This document shows, piece by piece, positions 32,752 through 41,392 of a stretch of DNA of 64,000 bases (within the stretch, counting starts at the first letter, position 1; each line of letters starts with the position of its first letter). The notes under the pieces are model-generated. The model saw nothing but the letters and a program-made list of their open reading frames with translations, did no database searches and had not been told where the DNA came from. Source of the DNA: an uncultured Lachnospiraceae bacterium (GTDB lineage: Bacteria; Bacillota; Clostridia; Lachnospirales; Lachnospiraceae); the NCBI GenBank assembly GCA_910578845.1, contig CAJTSL010000017.1, positions 1 to 64,000 on the forward strand, written 5' to 3'. The position numbers were made by a program, and so were the translations under genes.

Positions 32752-33203
32752 AGAAGCTTATCTTAATCGGCCGCAGCGAGGCGGGCAAGACGACGTTAAC
32801 GCAGGCATTAAAGGGTGAAACGATTACTTATCAGAAAACACAGTATGTTAATTATTTTGACGTCATTATTGATACGCCGGGAGAGTACGCGCAGACGGCA
32901 AAGCTTGGCCGGGCATTAGCGTTATACGCATACGAAGCGGATGTTGTAGGGTTATTATTGGCGGCAAATGAGCCATATTCCCTGTATCCGCCCAATATTA
33001 CCTGTATGGTGAACCGGGACGTCATTGGCATAGTGACGAAGATAGACAGAGAGGACGCCAATCCGGGACAAGCAGCCAGATGGCTGGCGTTAACAGGCTG
33101 TAAGAAGATCTTTTTCGTCAATTCCAAGGCAAATGAGGGCGTTGGCGATATCCTTGCTTATCTGAGGGAACCCGGGGATGTGCTGCCGTGGGAGAGTACG
33201 TAG
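32748..33203 (+). CDS. pduV: PduV/EutP-like small GTPase
   Basis: A 151-residue Ras-like GTPase found with many catabolic microcompartments. P loop IGRSEAGKTTL, switch/G3 DTPGEY, and G4 VTKIDRED. Length matches EutP/PduV (about 150). In the Pdu system PduV associates with the outside of the compartment and affects its movement. Coupled to the shell gene upstream by a 4-bp overlap. About 160 bp of spacer follows before fucA. Confidence 0.92.
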   Translation: MKKLILIGRSEAGKTTLTQALKGETITYQKTQYVNYFDVIIDTPGEYAQTAKLGRALALYAYEADVVGLLLAANEPYSLYPPNITCMVNRDVIGIVTKIDREDANPGQAARWLALTGCKKIFFVNSKANEGVGDILAYLREPGDVLPWEST

Positions 33204-33367
33204 CGTAGGCTCTTCATAATCCTGGCAGGTTTCGGGCACCGTACATAGGAAGCATAATAGAAATTTCCGCTTGGGGAATAGCAGTTTTGCTTTTATCCGC
33301 TTTCTATAGCGGGGATTCTATTTGTAATAATAGTTTTAAAATAAAGAGAAAAGAAAGGGAGAACACA

Positions 33368-34165
33368 ATGGCATTAAATGAGTATGAAATCAAGAAACAG
33401 ATTTGCGACATCGGCAAGAGAATTTATGACCGTAACATGGTTGCGGCAAATGACGGAAATATTTCCGTGAAATTAAACGATAACGAATTTCTATGCACAC
33501 CGACAGGCGTATCCAAAGGGTTCATGACACCTGAGTATATCTGTAAAGTAGATGCGGACGGCAATGTGATCCAGGCGAACAAAGGATTCAGGCCTTCATC
33601 TGAAATCAAGATGCATATGCGCGTCTACAAGAAAAGACCGGACGTTGGCTCTGTTGTCCATGCACATCCTACTTTTGCGACCAGCTTTGCAATTGCAGGC
33701 ATCCCGCTGACACAGCCGATCATGCCTGAAGCAGTGATCGCCCTTGGATGTGTGCCGATCGCGCCTTACGGAACGCCTTCCACGATGGAGATTCCTGATG
33801 CGGTAGAGCCGTATCTGGAGCATTTCGATGCAGTATTATTAGAAAGCCACGGCGCATTGACCTGGTCAACAGACCTTTTGGCAGCTTATATGAAGATGGA
33901 ATCCGTAGAGTTTTATGCAGAGCTTTTGTATAAAGCAAGACAGCTTGGCGGCCCGAAAGAGTTTAGTCCTGAGAACGTACAGAAATTATATGAAATCAGA
34001 AGGAAAATGGGATTGCCAGGACGTCATCCGGCTGATCTTTGCCAGAATAAAGGAAAAGAAAACTGCCATAACTGCGGCTCCTGTTCTTCATCATCATCAG
34101 CAAGTGACAGCCAGGAACTGGTAGCGGCGATCACGAAAAAAGTATTAGAGCAGCTTGGCAAATAA
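33368..34165 (+). CDS. fucA: L-fuculose-phosphate aldolase, class II, with C-terminal encapsulation peptide
   Basis: A 265-residue aldolase cleaving L-fuculose-1-phosphate to DHAP and L-lactaldehyde. NDGNISVKLNDNEFLCTPTG, the zinc-site segment VVHAHPTFATSFAIAG (His-x-His) and LLESHGAL are family motifs. E. coli FucA ends near residue 215. Here about 45 residues follow: a Cys-rich segment (Cys225, 233, 236, 239), a Ser linker and the amphipathic helix SQELVAAITKKVLEQLGK, which fits a microcompartment encapsulation peptide. The aldolase therefore probably works inside the shell, as in the known fucose/rhamnose compartments. ATG 33368 follows AAAGGGAG; the frame is open further up without such a site. 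Confidence 0.95.
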   Translation: MALNEYEIKKQICDIGKRIYDRNMVAANDGNISVKLNDNEFLCTPTGVSKGFMTPEYICKVDADGNVIQANKGFRPSSEIKMHMRVYKKRPDVGSVVHAHPTFATSFAIAGIPLTQPIMPEAVIALGCVPIAPYGTPSTMEIPDAVEPYLEHFDAVLLESHGALTWSTDLLAAYMKMESVEFYAELLYKARQLGGPKEFSPENVQKLYEIRRKMGLPGRHPADLCQNKGKENCHNCGSCSSSSSASDSQELVAAITKKVLEQLGK

Positions 34166-34168
34166 TTT

Positions 34169-34648
34169 ATGGACAAATATAATCTGGAGAAAATCGTAAA
34201 GAACCTCGTTGGCGAGGCGCTTGTCAAGGAAGTCATGTCGCTTCGGCTCGCCGTTTTGTTGATTGAAGCGGTGGAAGAAAAGGCGAAAGAAATGGATATG
34301 CGGGTCGTGATTGCAGTATCGGACGCATCCGGCAGGCCAGTGGCGGTCCATTGCATGGATAACGCTTACCATGGCAGTTTCGATGTGGCGGTCAATAAGA
34401 CGTATACGGCGACGGCGTTTCAAATGTCAACGAAGGAGTTGTCAAGATTGTGCCAGCCTGGACAGGATCTATATGGGCTCCAGTTCTCCAACGAAGGGAA
34501 AGTCATGATACTTGGCGGCGGCGAGCCGCTTATGGTTGGGGAGACGATGATAGGCGCCTTGGGCGTATCCGGAGGCACTGCAGCTCAGGATACGGAACTT
34601 GCGGCTTATGGCAAAGATATGTTAAAGGAGGTAATAAAGTGTCTGTAG
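34169..34648 (+). CDS. GlcG/HbpS (PduO C-terminal-like) protein
   Basis: A 159-residue protein of the GlcG/HbpS family. After an N-terminal helix (YNLEKIVKNLVGEALVKEVM) that could also serve as an encapsulation peptide, the core reads VVIAVSDASGRPVAVHCMDN, NKTYTATAFQMSTKELS and PLMVGETMIGALGVSGGTAA. Family members bind heme or cobalamin derivatives or act as chaperone-like modules, and they are common in glycyl-radical microcompartments with no settled role. It starts 3 bp after fucA stops and overlaps the aldehyde dehydrogenase start by 10 bp. Confidence 0.88.
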   Translation: MDKYNLEKIVKNLVGEALVKEVMSLRLAVLLIEAVEEKAKEMDMRVVIAVSDASGRPVAVHCMDNAYHGSFDVAVNKTYTATAFQMSTKELSRLCQPGQDLYGLQFSNEGKVMILGGGEPLMVGETMIGALGVSGGTAAQDTELAAYGKDMLKEVIKCL

Positions 34649-36030
34649 ATGAGAGTATGATTCATGACATCGTGCAGAAGGTCATGGCAAATATGCAGAT
34701 AACAGGCTCTGTGGAAGGGATGCACGGCGTCTTTTCCGATATGGACGAAGCGATTAAGGCCTCGATAGAAGCGCAGAAAGTTGTCCGCAACTTAAGCCTG
34801 GATGCGCGAGAGAAGATTATCGCCACAATCAGGAGAAAAACGCATGAGAATGCTGAGATCATCGCCAATATGGGCGTGAATGAAACCGGCATGGGAAACG
34901 TGGGAGATAAAATCTTAAAGCACCACCTGACAGCGGACAAGACGCCCGGGACCGAAGATCTAAGCACGATCGCATGGTCCGGCGACAGGGGGCTGACCTT
35001 GGTGGAGATGGGACCTTTTGGTGTGATTGGCGCGATTACGCCGGCGACCAACCCATCCGAAACCGTTATCTGTAATTCGATCGGTATGATTGCAGGTGGC
35101 AATACCGTTGTCTTCAATCCGCATCCGAATGCGAAGAAAACAACGATTTTCACAATCAATATGATCAATGAGGCATCTTTGGAAGCCGGAGGGCCGGACA
35201 ATATCGCGGTAACGGTGGAAGTGCCGACGATGGAGACTAGCGCAGTGATGATGAAGCATCCGGCGATCCCGCTTCTCGTTGCGACCGGAGGCCCCGGCGT
35301 CGTTACGGCAGTGCTTTCATCCGGGAAAAGGGCAATCGGCGCAGGAGCAGGAAATCCACCGGCGTTTGTAGACGATACGGCGGATGTGCGCAAAGCAGCG
35401 AAAGATATCGTAAACGGCGCTACGTTCGATAATAACCTGCCTTGTATCGCAGAGAAAGAAATCGTAGCAATGGATGGCATTGCTGATGAACTGATGCACT
35501 ATATGATCCAGGAGAACGGCTGCTATCTGGCGGACAAAGAAATACAGGATAAATTGACCAAAACAGTCATTACGCCTAAGGGCGCATTGAACAGGAAATG
35601 TGTCGGCAGAAGCGCGCGTGCTTTATTATCCATGGTCGGCGTGGAAGTAGGGCCGGAAATCCGGTGTATCGTGTTCGAAGGGCCAAAGGAGCATCCGCTT
35701 ATCGCGACAGAACTGATGATGCCAATCCTTGGCATGGTCAGGGTGAAAAGCTTCGAGGAAGGTGTGGAGACAGCCGTATGGTTAGAACATGGCAACCGTC
35801 ATTCCGCACATATCCATTCTAAGAATGTAGATAATATTACGACATATGCAAAAGCAATTGATACGGCAATCCTCGTGAAGAACGGGCCAAGCTATGCGGC
35901 GCTCGGTTTTGGCGGCGAAGGATACTGTACCTTTACGATTGCATCCAGGACAGGCGAAGGCTTAACAAGCGCGCAGACATTTACGAAGAGAAGGCGCTGT
36001 ACGATGTCGGACAGCCTTTGCATCCGATAG
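34639..36030 (+). CDS. pduP: CoA-acylating propionaldehyde dehydrogenase (PduP-like)
   Basis: A 463-residue aldehyde dehydrogenase turning propanal into propionyl-CoA with NAD+. Residues 1-20 are an amphipathic encapsulation helix (DESMIHDIVQKVMANM) followed by a short linker. The catalytic Cys269 lies in NNLPCIAEKE; GVIGAITPATNPSETVICN is the conserved nucleotide/CoA region. Length matches PduP (about 460). Start GTG 34639 follows AAAGGAGG by 7 nt; the frame extends up to 34450 but inside the neighbouring gene. It generates the NADH used by the alcohol dehydrogenase within the same compartment. Confidence 0.95.
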   Translation: MSVDESMIHDIVQKVMANMQITGSVEGMHGVFSDMDEAIKASIEAQKVVRNLSLDAREKIIATIRRKTHENAEIIANMGVNETGMGNVGDKILKHHLTADKTPGTEDLSTIAWSGDRGLTLVEMGPFGVIGAITPATNPSETVICNSIGMIAGGNTVVFNPHPNAKKTTIFTINMINEASLEAGGPDNIAVTVEVPTMETSAVMMKHPAIPLLVATGGPGVVTAVLSSGKRAIGAGAGNPPAFVDDTADVRKAAKDIVNGATFDNNLPCIAEKEIVAMDGIADELMHYMIQENGCYLADKEIQDKLTKTVITPKGALNRKCVGRSARALLSMVGVEVGPEIRCIVFEGPKEHPLIATELMMPILGMVRVKSFEEGVETAVWLEHGNRHSAHIHSKNVDNITTYAKAIDTAILVKNGPSYAALGFGGEGYCTFTIASRTGEGLTSAQTFTKRRRCTMSDSLCIR

Positions 36031-36048
36031 GGAAAAGGAGGTAAGGAA

Positions 36049-37272
36049 ATGGCAGTAAACGAGCAGGAAGTGGAACAGATTGTCAAACAAATCTTAGGCC
36101 AGCTTTCAGGGACTCCCGTGGCAGCCCAGAATGTAGCCGCACAAAACGGCAGCAGTACAGGCACGGGCATCCCATCTACGGCACATGTCGCAATGCTGAC
36201 GGCGCTTGAGAAATTCGAAGTGAAAGAATTTCCTATGCCACAAGTCGGTGATGATGATATACTTGTAAGAGTAGAGGGGTGTGGCGTATGCGGAACGGAT
36301 GCGCATGAGTTCAAGAGAGACCCGTTTAGCTTAATCCCGGTAGCGCTTGGGCATGAAGGCACCGGGGAAATCGTGAAAATGGGCAAGAACGTGAAGAAAG
36401 ACAGTGCAGGAAAAGATTTGCATATCGGCGATAAAGTCGTGACCTGTATGATCTTCAAAGATGAGCCGGAGATCACGATGTATGATTTGAATAAACAGAA
36501 CGTAGGGGCAGCCGATGTATACGGTCTCCTTCCCGACGATGATATCCATTTGAACGGATGGTTTTCCGATTACATACTGATCCGTGGCGGCTCTACGGTA
36601 TTCAATGTCAGCGATCTGGATCTGGATTCCAGGATTTTGATTGAGCCATGTGCGGTTTTGGTACATGCGGTAGAACGTGCCAAGACGACGGGCATCCTAC
36701 GATTTAACAGCCGTGTGGTCGTACAGGGATGTGGGCCGATTGGCTTAATCTGTATCGCAGTGCTTCGCACGATGGGCATTGAGAATATCACGGCAGTGGA
36801 CGGGAATGAGATGCGGCTTGGATTCGCGAAGAAGTTAGGAGCCTCCCATACGGTGAGCTTTAAGGACTATCAGGGGATCGAAGCGTTAGCAGGAGGCGTT
36901 GCGGCTTCTTTTGACGGGCATCTGGCAGATTTTGCGTTCCAGTGTACGGGGAACCCGGCAGCACATGCGAATATTTACAAATTCATCCGTAACGGCGGTG
37001 GCCTTTGTGAATTAGGCTTCTTTGTCAACGGTGGTGATGCGACGATCAATCCGCATTTCGATTTATGTTCCAAAGAAATCACGTTGGTAGGCTCCTGGGT
37101 ATATACGTTACGGGATTATGCCACGACGTTTGATTTCTTAAAGAGGGCAAAAGGGATCGGCTTGCCGCTCGCTGAGCTGATTACGCATAAGTACCCGTTA
37201 GAGCAGATCAATGAAGCGTTAAAGACCAATCTGGCAATGACGGGATTAAAGATTGCGATTGTGAATCAGTAG
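36049..37272 (+). CDS. Encapsulated zinc-type alcohol dehydrogenase
   Basis: A 407-residue medium-chain dehydrogenase. The first 20 residues hold an encapsulation helix (NEQEVEQIVKQILGQL), joined to the enzyme by an Ala/Ser/Gly linker to about residue 45. The enzyme proper has the catalytic zinc site GCGVCGTDAHEF and GHEGTGEI, and the dinucleotide motif VVQGCGPIGLICIAVLR. The usual four-Cys structural zinc lobe is not obvious. In other Pdu systems propanal is reduced by an iron-type enzyme (PduQ); here a zinc-type takes its place and recycles NAD+. It may also reduce lactaldehyde to propanediol, since no fucO is seen. AAAAGGAGG precedes ATG 36049. Confidence 0.9.
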   Translation: MAVNEQEVEQIVKQILGQLSGTPVAAQNVAAQNGSSTGTGIPSTAHVAMLTALEKFEVKEFPMPQVGDDDILVRVEGCGVCGTDAHEFKRDPFSLIPVALGHEGTGEIVKMGKNVKKDSAGKDLHIGDKVVTCMIFKDEPEITMYDLNKQNVGAADVYGLLPDDDIHLNGWFSDYILIRGGSTVFNVSDLDLDSRILIEPCAVLVHAVERAKTTGILRFNSRVVVQGCGPIGLICIAVLRTMGIENITAVDGNEMRLGFAKKLGASHTVSFKDYQGIEALAGGVAASFDGHLADFAFQCTGNPAAHANIYKFIRNGGGLCELGFFVNGGDATINPHFDLCSKEITLVGSWVYTLRDYATTFDFLKRAKGIGLPLAELITHKYPLEQINEALKTNLAMTGLKIAIVNQ

Positions 37273-37336
37273 ACAGGCAGGGGCATCGCGCCTAATATGA
37301 CTTGGCCGCAGGGTTAGAAAGGAAGAGGTAATAAAG

Positions 37337-37675
37337 ATGGGTGAATTCACATCTCATAAGGAAGCAGAAGCGGTAGGCCTTTTGGAAGTGTTCGGGCTGG
37401 TATGTGCGTTCCTTGCCGCAGATGCAGGGTGCAAAGCAGCCAATGTCCGTCTGGAAGTATTTGATAAGAACAAGCCGGCTAATGCAGATTCCCTTCCGGT
37501 ACCGCTTTTGGTCACTGTTAAATTCAGAGGAAGCGTGGCGGATGTGGAGGAAGCCATGCGGGCGGCAGAGGAAGTCGCACTTGCCAATACGGGCGTTGTA
37601 TGTAAGCATATTATCCCAAGGCCTACGGAAGACACGGAGAAGATGCTGAAGATCAGCGCATTAGATAAAAGCTGA
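37337..37675 (+). CDS. Microcompartment shell protein, single BMC domain
   Basis: A 112-residue BMC-H protein. EAVGLLEVFGLVCAFLAADA is the first strand-helix unit, and VTVKFRGSVADVEEAMRAA plus CKHIIPRP the second. Compared with PduA it has an insertion around residues 45-55 (FDKNKPANADSLPVP) and a short C-terminal tail. It therefore probably makes a shell tile with a different pore. AGGAAGAGG precedes ATG 37337. About 165 bp without a gene follow before the next shell gene. Confidence 0.93.
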   Translation: MGEFTSHKEAEAVGLLEVFGLVCAFLAADAGCKAANVRLEVFDKNKPANADSLPVPLLVTVKFRGSVADVEEAMRAAEEVALANTGVVCKHIIPRPTEDTEKMLKISALDKS

Positions 37676-37840
37676 TCCATACGGCGGCAACGATGAAGCA
37701 TCAGTTAAGCTGCCAATCAGCCAGGGGATGGCAATGATGGAGCAGCAGCCGGACAACGAAGAAATGAGAACAAAAGAAACCAAAAATCAAGCAATATAAA
37801 TAATGAATGAAGAAGCAATGGAAATAAAGGAGGACAAACA

Positions 37841-38122
37841 ATGGCACAGGAAGCTTTAGGAATGGTAGAAACAAGAGGACTTACAGCAGCGATTGAGGCT
37901 GCGGATGCAATGACCAAGGCAGCAGAGGTTGTTTTAATCGGGACAGAGAAGATTGGTTCCGGCCTCGTAACAGTCATGGTACGCGGCGATGTAGGGGCAG
38001 TCAAAGCAGCCGTAGAAGCTGGCACAAGTGCAGCAAGCAAATTGGGAGAACTGGTAGCGACACACGTAATTCCCAGGCCGCATAGCGACGTGGAGAAAAT
38101 CCTTCCGAAATTCAAAGGTTAG
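37841..38122 (+). CDS. pduA: Microcompartment shell protein, PduA/PduJ type
   Basis: A 93-residue canonical hexameric BMC-H tile, the bulk shell component. EALGMVETRGLTAAIEAADA, KIGSGLVTVMVRGDVGAVKA and ATHVIPRPHSDVEKILP span the whole domain; the pore loop is KIGSG. AAAGGAGGACAAACA precedes the ATG, the strongest ribosome site among the shell genes, in line with high abundance. Almost identical in protein to the gene at 38655, so the two are recent duplicates. Confidence 0.97.
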   Translation: MAQEALGMVETRGLTAAIEAADAMTKAAEVVLIGTEKIGSGLVTVMVRGDVGAVKAAVEAGTSAASKLGELVATHVIPRPHSDVEKILPKFKG

Positions 38123-38182
38123 TTTGCGCGCCAATGACGGATTTTGATTTTAGGCGTATGTGCAGAAAAAAGGAGAAACGGC

Positions 38183-38542
38183 ATGGGCAAGGCATATGGA
38201 TTCATAGAGATAACCGGAGTCGTGGCGGCGATGGATGCACTTGATATCATGTGCAAGGCAGCCAATGTGCAGCTTTCCACATGGGAGCGCAAGCTAGGCG
38301 GAAGACTGGTTACTCTGGTCATAGAAGGAGATGTGGCAGCGGTCAGGCAGGCGGTTGAAGCAGGTTCTACGCAGGCGTTAAGAAAACCTGCGGCAGTTGG
38401 CATACTTCCTAACCCGCATCCGGAAATTGTCAGGATGGTAGAATTATCGGCAAGCCGTTTTAAAGGGAAAACGGAGCCGTCTTCCGCATCGAAGATGTTG
38501 GGTGAAGACCCGCCGGATTTTGTCCCCAAGGACAAAGAATAA
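38183..38542 (+). CDS. Microcompartment shell protein with C-terminal extension
   Basis: A 119-residue BMC-H protein. Core: AYGFIEITGVVAAMDALDIM, GGRLVTLVIEGDVAAVRQAV and LPNPHPEIVRMV. The pore-lining residues differ from PduA (WERKLGG in place of GTEKIGSG). About 25 extra residues follow the domain (KTEPSSASKMLGEDPPDF), similar in position to the PduK tail, but no Fe-S cysteines are seen. ATG 38183 follows AAAAGGAGAAACGGC; an earlier in-frame ATG lacks a ribosome site. Confidence 0.93.
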   Translation: MGKAYGFIEITGVVAAMDALDIMCKAANVQLSTWERKLGGRLVTLVIEGDVAAVRQAVEAGSTQALRKPAAVGILPNPHPEIVRMVELSASRFKGKTEPSSASKMLGEDPPDFVPKDKE

Positions 38543-38654
38543 CCCCGTCGCGTAAACTGCTCCGGAATGGAGATTAGTTCAATCAGTGATTGTGAAAATG
38601 CAATTCATAATGATCTTATTTGTATGAAACATAGTGAAAACAGGAGGAATGATT

Positions 38655-38936
38655 ATGGCATCACTTGAAGCTTTAGGAATGGTAGAAACAAGAGGTCTTG
38701 TAGCAGCAATTGAAGCAGCGGATGCAATGTGCAAGGCTGCAAACGTAACATTGATCGGAACAGAGAAAATCGGTTCCGGTCTTGTAACGGTTATGGTACG
38801 CGGTGATGTAGGCGCTGTAAAATCCGCAGTAGAGGCGGGCGCAAGCAGTGCCGGATCACTTGGCGAGTTAGTAGCGACTCACGTAATCCCGAGACCGCAT
38901 AACGATGTGGAAATGATTTTACCGAAACTTGGTTAA
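38655..38936 (+). CDS. pduJ: Microcompartment shell protein, PduA/PduJ type (second copy)
   Basis: A 93-residue BMC-H tile differing from the gene at 37841 at a dozen or so positions (for example MCKAANVTL instead of MTKAAEVVL). The pore loop KIGSG and ATHVIPRPHNDVEMILP are kept. CAGGAGGAATGATT precedes ATG 38655. Having two near-identical bulk tiles flanking a different one mirrors PduA/PduJ. Confidence 0.97.
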   Translation: MASLEALGMVETRGLVAAIEAADAMCKAANVTLIGTEKIGSGLVTVMVRGDVGAVKSAVEAGASSAGSLGELVATHVIPRPHNDVEMILPKLG

Positions 38937-39020
38937 TCCGGATGAAATCCGCCTTGTAGGCTGTGCCGGGTCTTATGGGACGGCATAAGCTTGCAGGCTG
39001 AGCGGAAATGGAGGAGCAAA

Positions 39021-39665
39021 ATGGACACTTATCAAGAGGTAGAGCGGATTACGAGAATGGTGCTCCAGACAATGGAAGATGCCGGGGAAAACAAGAAACG
39101 CATGGCGGTTCCTGTTGGCGTATCGGCAAGGCATATCCATTTGACAAAGGAAGATGTGGAGAAGCTGTTTGGAGCGGGTTACCAACTGACGGAGAAGAAA
39201 GAGCTGATGGGCGGACAGTTTGCCGCAAACGAGCAATGTACCATTGTAGGATTGAAGCTGCGCGCGATTGAGAATGTACGCATCTTAGGCCCAGTGAGAT
39301 CGAGATCACAGGTCGAGATATCCGCTACGGATGCGCGTACATTAGGGGTCAATGCACCGCTTCGCCAGTCGGGAGATACAGCGGGCTCTTCCCCGATAGC
39401 GCTTGTAGGGCCAAAGGGAGCCATTTATTTGCAGGAAGGCTGTATTGTTGCGGCAAGGCATATCCATATGACGCCTACAGAAGCAGCTGCGGCGTCTTTA
39501 CATGACGGGGATTATGTTTCCGTACAGATGGGAAATGAAAGAGGAGCCGTGTTAGACCATGTAAAGATCCGTGTCGATGAATCTTTTTCTCTTGAGATGC
39601 ACATTGATACGGATGAAGCCAATGCCTGCCAGATCAAACAGGGCGATATTGCTTACATTGTATAA
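39021..39665 (+). CDS. pduL: Phosphate propanoyltransferase PduL with encapsulation peptide
   Basis: A 214-residue enzyme converting propionyl-CoA and phosphate to propionyl-phosphate, regenerating CoA inside the shell. Two zinc-binding HxH segments: VPVGVSARHIHLTKEDVEKL and VAARHIHMTPTEAA. The first 20 residues form the amphipathic helix YQEVERITRMVLQTMED, an encapsulation peptide as known for PduL. Length matches the family (about 210). ATG 39021 follows GGAGGAGCAAA. Propionate kinase to complete ATP formation is not in this window. Confidence 0.95.
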   Translation: MDTYQEVERITRMVLQTMEDAGENKKRMAVPVGVSARHIHLTKEDVEKLFGAGYQLTEKKELMGGQFAANEQCTIVGLKLRAIENVRILGPVRSRSQVEISATDARTLGVNAPLRQSGDTAGSSPIALVGPKGAIYLQEGCIVAARHIHMTPTEAAAASLHDGDYVSVQMGNERGAVLDHVKIRVDESFSLEMHIDTDEANACQIKQGDIAYIV

Positions 39666-39707
39666 AAGAGGCTTTTGGGAGAGAAAGAAGAAAGACAGGT
39701 ATTGGGC

Positions 39708-39977
39708 ATGATAATCGGAAAAGTCGTAGGGAGTTTATTCTCTACCAGAAAAAACGAAAAATTAGTCGGCAATAAGTTTATGATAGTAGAGCCTGTCGAG
39801 ACGATGCATGTGAGCGGTGAGCGTCTGGTTGCGATAGACATTATCGGCGCCGGTATCGGCGAGTATGTCTTAGTAGTGCAGGGTTCCGCAGCGAGGATCG
39901 GATGCGACATGGCGGATGCGCCCGTGGACGCGGCGATTGTAGGTATCATTGATGAAGGACAGGATTGGAGTAAGTGA
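39708..39977 (+). CDS. pduN: Microcompartment vertex protein (PduN/EutN/CcmL family)
   Basis: An 89-residue pentameric vertex protein that caps the shell corners. IIGKVVGSLFSTRKNEKLVG and AIDIIGAGIGEYVLVVQGSA match the family; length is typical (85-100). ATG 39708 is chosen because family members begin with this strand; the upstream in-frame TTG at 39675 would add an unrelated 11-residue lead. The ribosome site is weak (ACAGGT), fitting the low copy number of vertex proteins. Only one such gene is present. Confidence 0.93.
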   Translation: MIIGKVVGSLFSTRKNEKLVGNKFMIVEPVETMHVSGERLVAIDIIGAGIGEYVLVVQGSAARIGCDMADAPVDAAIVGIIDEGQDWSK

Positions 39978-39979
39978 TC

Positions 39980-41332
39980 ATGCTGATTGACGGACTGAAA
40001 GAGATTGCAAGAGAAAGTGGCGTAGTGGGAGCCGGCGGCGCCGGTTTCCCATCTTATGCCAAGATGACAGATAAAGCGGATACTGTGATTTTAAACTGCG
40101 TGGAATGCGAGCCGTTGCTAAAATTACATATACAGCTTCTCGCTCTGCATGCGGAAGAAATCGTGCAGATGTTAGAAGAAGTACGGGAAGCCTTTGGCGC
40201 GAAAGAAGCGGTCATAGGGATTAAGAGCGAACATAAGAATACGATTCGGATTGTGGAAGAGGCGCTGCATGACTATCCGTCGGTCAGGATATGTGCGGTG
40301 CGCCCTACTTACCCGATGGGAGATGAGGTCGTCCTCATCTATGAAGCGACGGGACGCGTGATCAAACCGGGAGGGATCCCGATTGATGAAAATGTCGTCG
40401 TTTACAATACGGAAACGATGTATAATCTCTATCGTGCCGTGCATTTGCATATGCCGGTCACGGAGAAGTTAGTATCTATTGTAGGAGAAGTTGAGCATCC
40501 GCTTACCGTTGCCGTTCCGATTGGCATGACGGTGAAAGATGCTGTATCAATGGCTAAAGAAGTGACGGTGGATCATCCTGCCTATCTGATGGGCGGGCCT
40601 ATGATGGGGCGGCTTGGCACCCCGAACACCGTAATTACGAAGACAACAAACGCGATTATCGTTTTACCAGAGAATCACAAAGTGATAATGCGCATACATA
40701 AAAACCTGGAAATAGAAAGAAAACGTGCGGCATCTTCCTGCTGTCAGTGCAGGACTTGCACGGAGATGTGCCCAAGGCATGCTTTGGGGCATCCGATTGA
40801 GCCGCACCGCATGATGCGCGCCGTGGCAAATCATGATACGAGTGATCTGTCCGTATATACGAACGCAGCATATTGCAGTAGCTGCGGAATATGTGAGAAT
40901 TACGCCTGTCCGCAGGGATTATCCCCAAGGAGCGTTATTGCGGAATTTAAAAACGGCTTAAGAGCAGCGGGGATACGACCGGAGAAATTAGAGCCGGCGG
41001 GAACCATTGCCGACAGAGAGCTTAGAAAAGTGCCTGTAGCAAGGCTAAAAGCAAGATTAGGATTGTCGGGGTACGATGTACCGGCTCCGCTTATTGATTT
41101 AGAAGAAATAGACAAAGCGTTCAAGGGGAAAGAGGCGCTCAAAGTCAAAATCCCTATGAGCCAGCATATCGGCGCACCAGCCAAACCGTGCGTGGAAGTA
41201 AATGCAGCGGTTAAGAAAGGGCAGAAAATCGCTGATGCTGCGGAGGGCCTTAGCGTGGCGATCCATTCTTCGATAGATGGTATCGTGGAAAAAGTAAATG
41301 AGAAAGAAATCGTAATACGGCATAGAGGCTAG
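39980..41332 (+). CDS. pduS: PduS/RnfC-like flavo-iron-sulfur protein
   Basis: A 450-residue electron-transfer protein. The N-terminal glycine-rich GVVGAGGAGFPSYAK and NCVECEPLL are the NADH/FMN-binding region shared with RnfC/NuoF. CCQCRTCTEMCPRHALGHPI and CSSCGICENYACPQG give two [4Fe-4S] motifs. The C-terminal part resembles a lipoyl/RnfC N-terminal-like domain. In B12-dependent Pdu systems PduS reduces cobalamin. Here no B12 enzyme is present, so it more likely moves electrons between NADH and the PduT cluster or toward the glycyl-radical activase. ATG 39980 is preferred over GTG 39974, which is too close to GGAG. Confidence 0.92.
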   Translation: MLIDGLKEIARESGVVGAGGAGFPSYAKMTDKADTVILNCVECEPLLKLHIQLLALHAEEIVQMLEEVREAFGAKEAVIGIKSEHKNTIRIVEEALHDYPSVRICAVRPTYPMGDEVVLIYEATGRVIKPGGIPIDENVVVYNTETMYNLYRAVHLHMPVTEKLVSIVGEVEHPLTVAVPIGMTVKDAVSMAKEVTVDHPAYLMGGPMMGRLGTPNTVITKTTNAIIVLPENHKVIMRIHKNLEIERKRAASSCCQCRTCTEMCPRHALGHPIEPHRMMRAVANHDTSDLSVYTNAAYCSSCGICENYACPQGLSPRSVIAEFKNGLRAAGIRPEKLEPAGTIADRELRKVPVARLKARLGLSGYDVPAPLIDLEEIDKAFKGKEALKVKIPMSQHIGAPAKPCVEVNAAVKKGQKIADAAEGLSVAIHSSIDGIVEKVNEKEIVIRHRG

Positions 41333-41392
41333 GCTGTGCGAAAGCCAAAACCTCTAAGATAGACGGATTGAGGGACATTTAGAAGGGAGATC

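Noticed and set aside
37676..37840. Possible small gene between two shell genes (ATG near 37734)
   Set aside because: Only about 22 codons, no ribosome site, no resemblance to a known small compartment protein.
39980..41332. Cobalamin reductase annotation for the PduS-like protein
   Set aside because: The pathway here uses a glycyl radical enzyme; no B12-dependent dehydratase or B12 riboswitch is visible, so only the electron-transfer fold is claimed.
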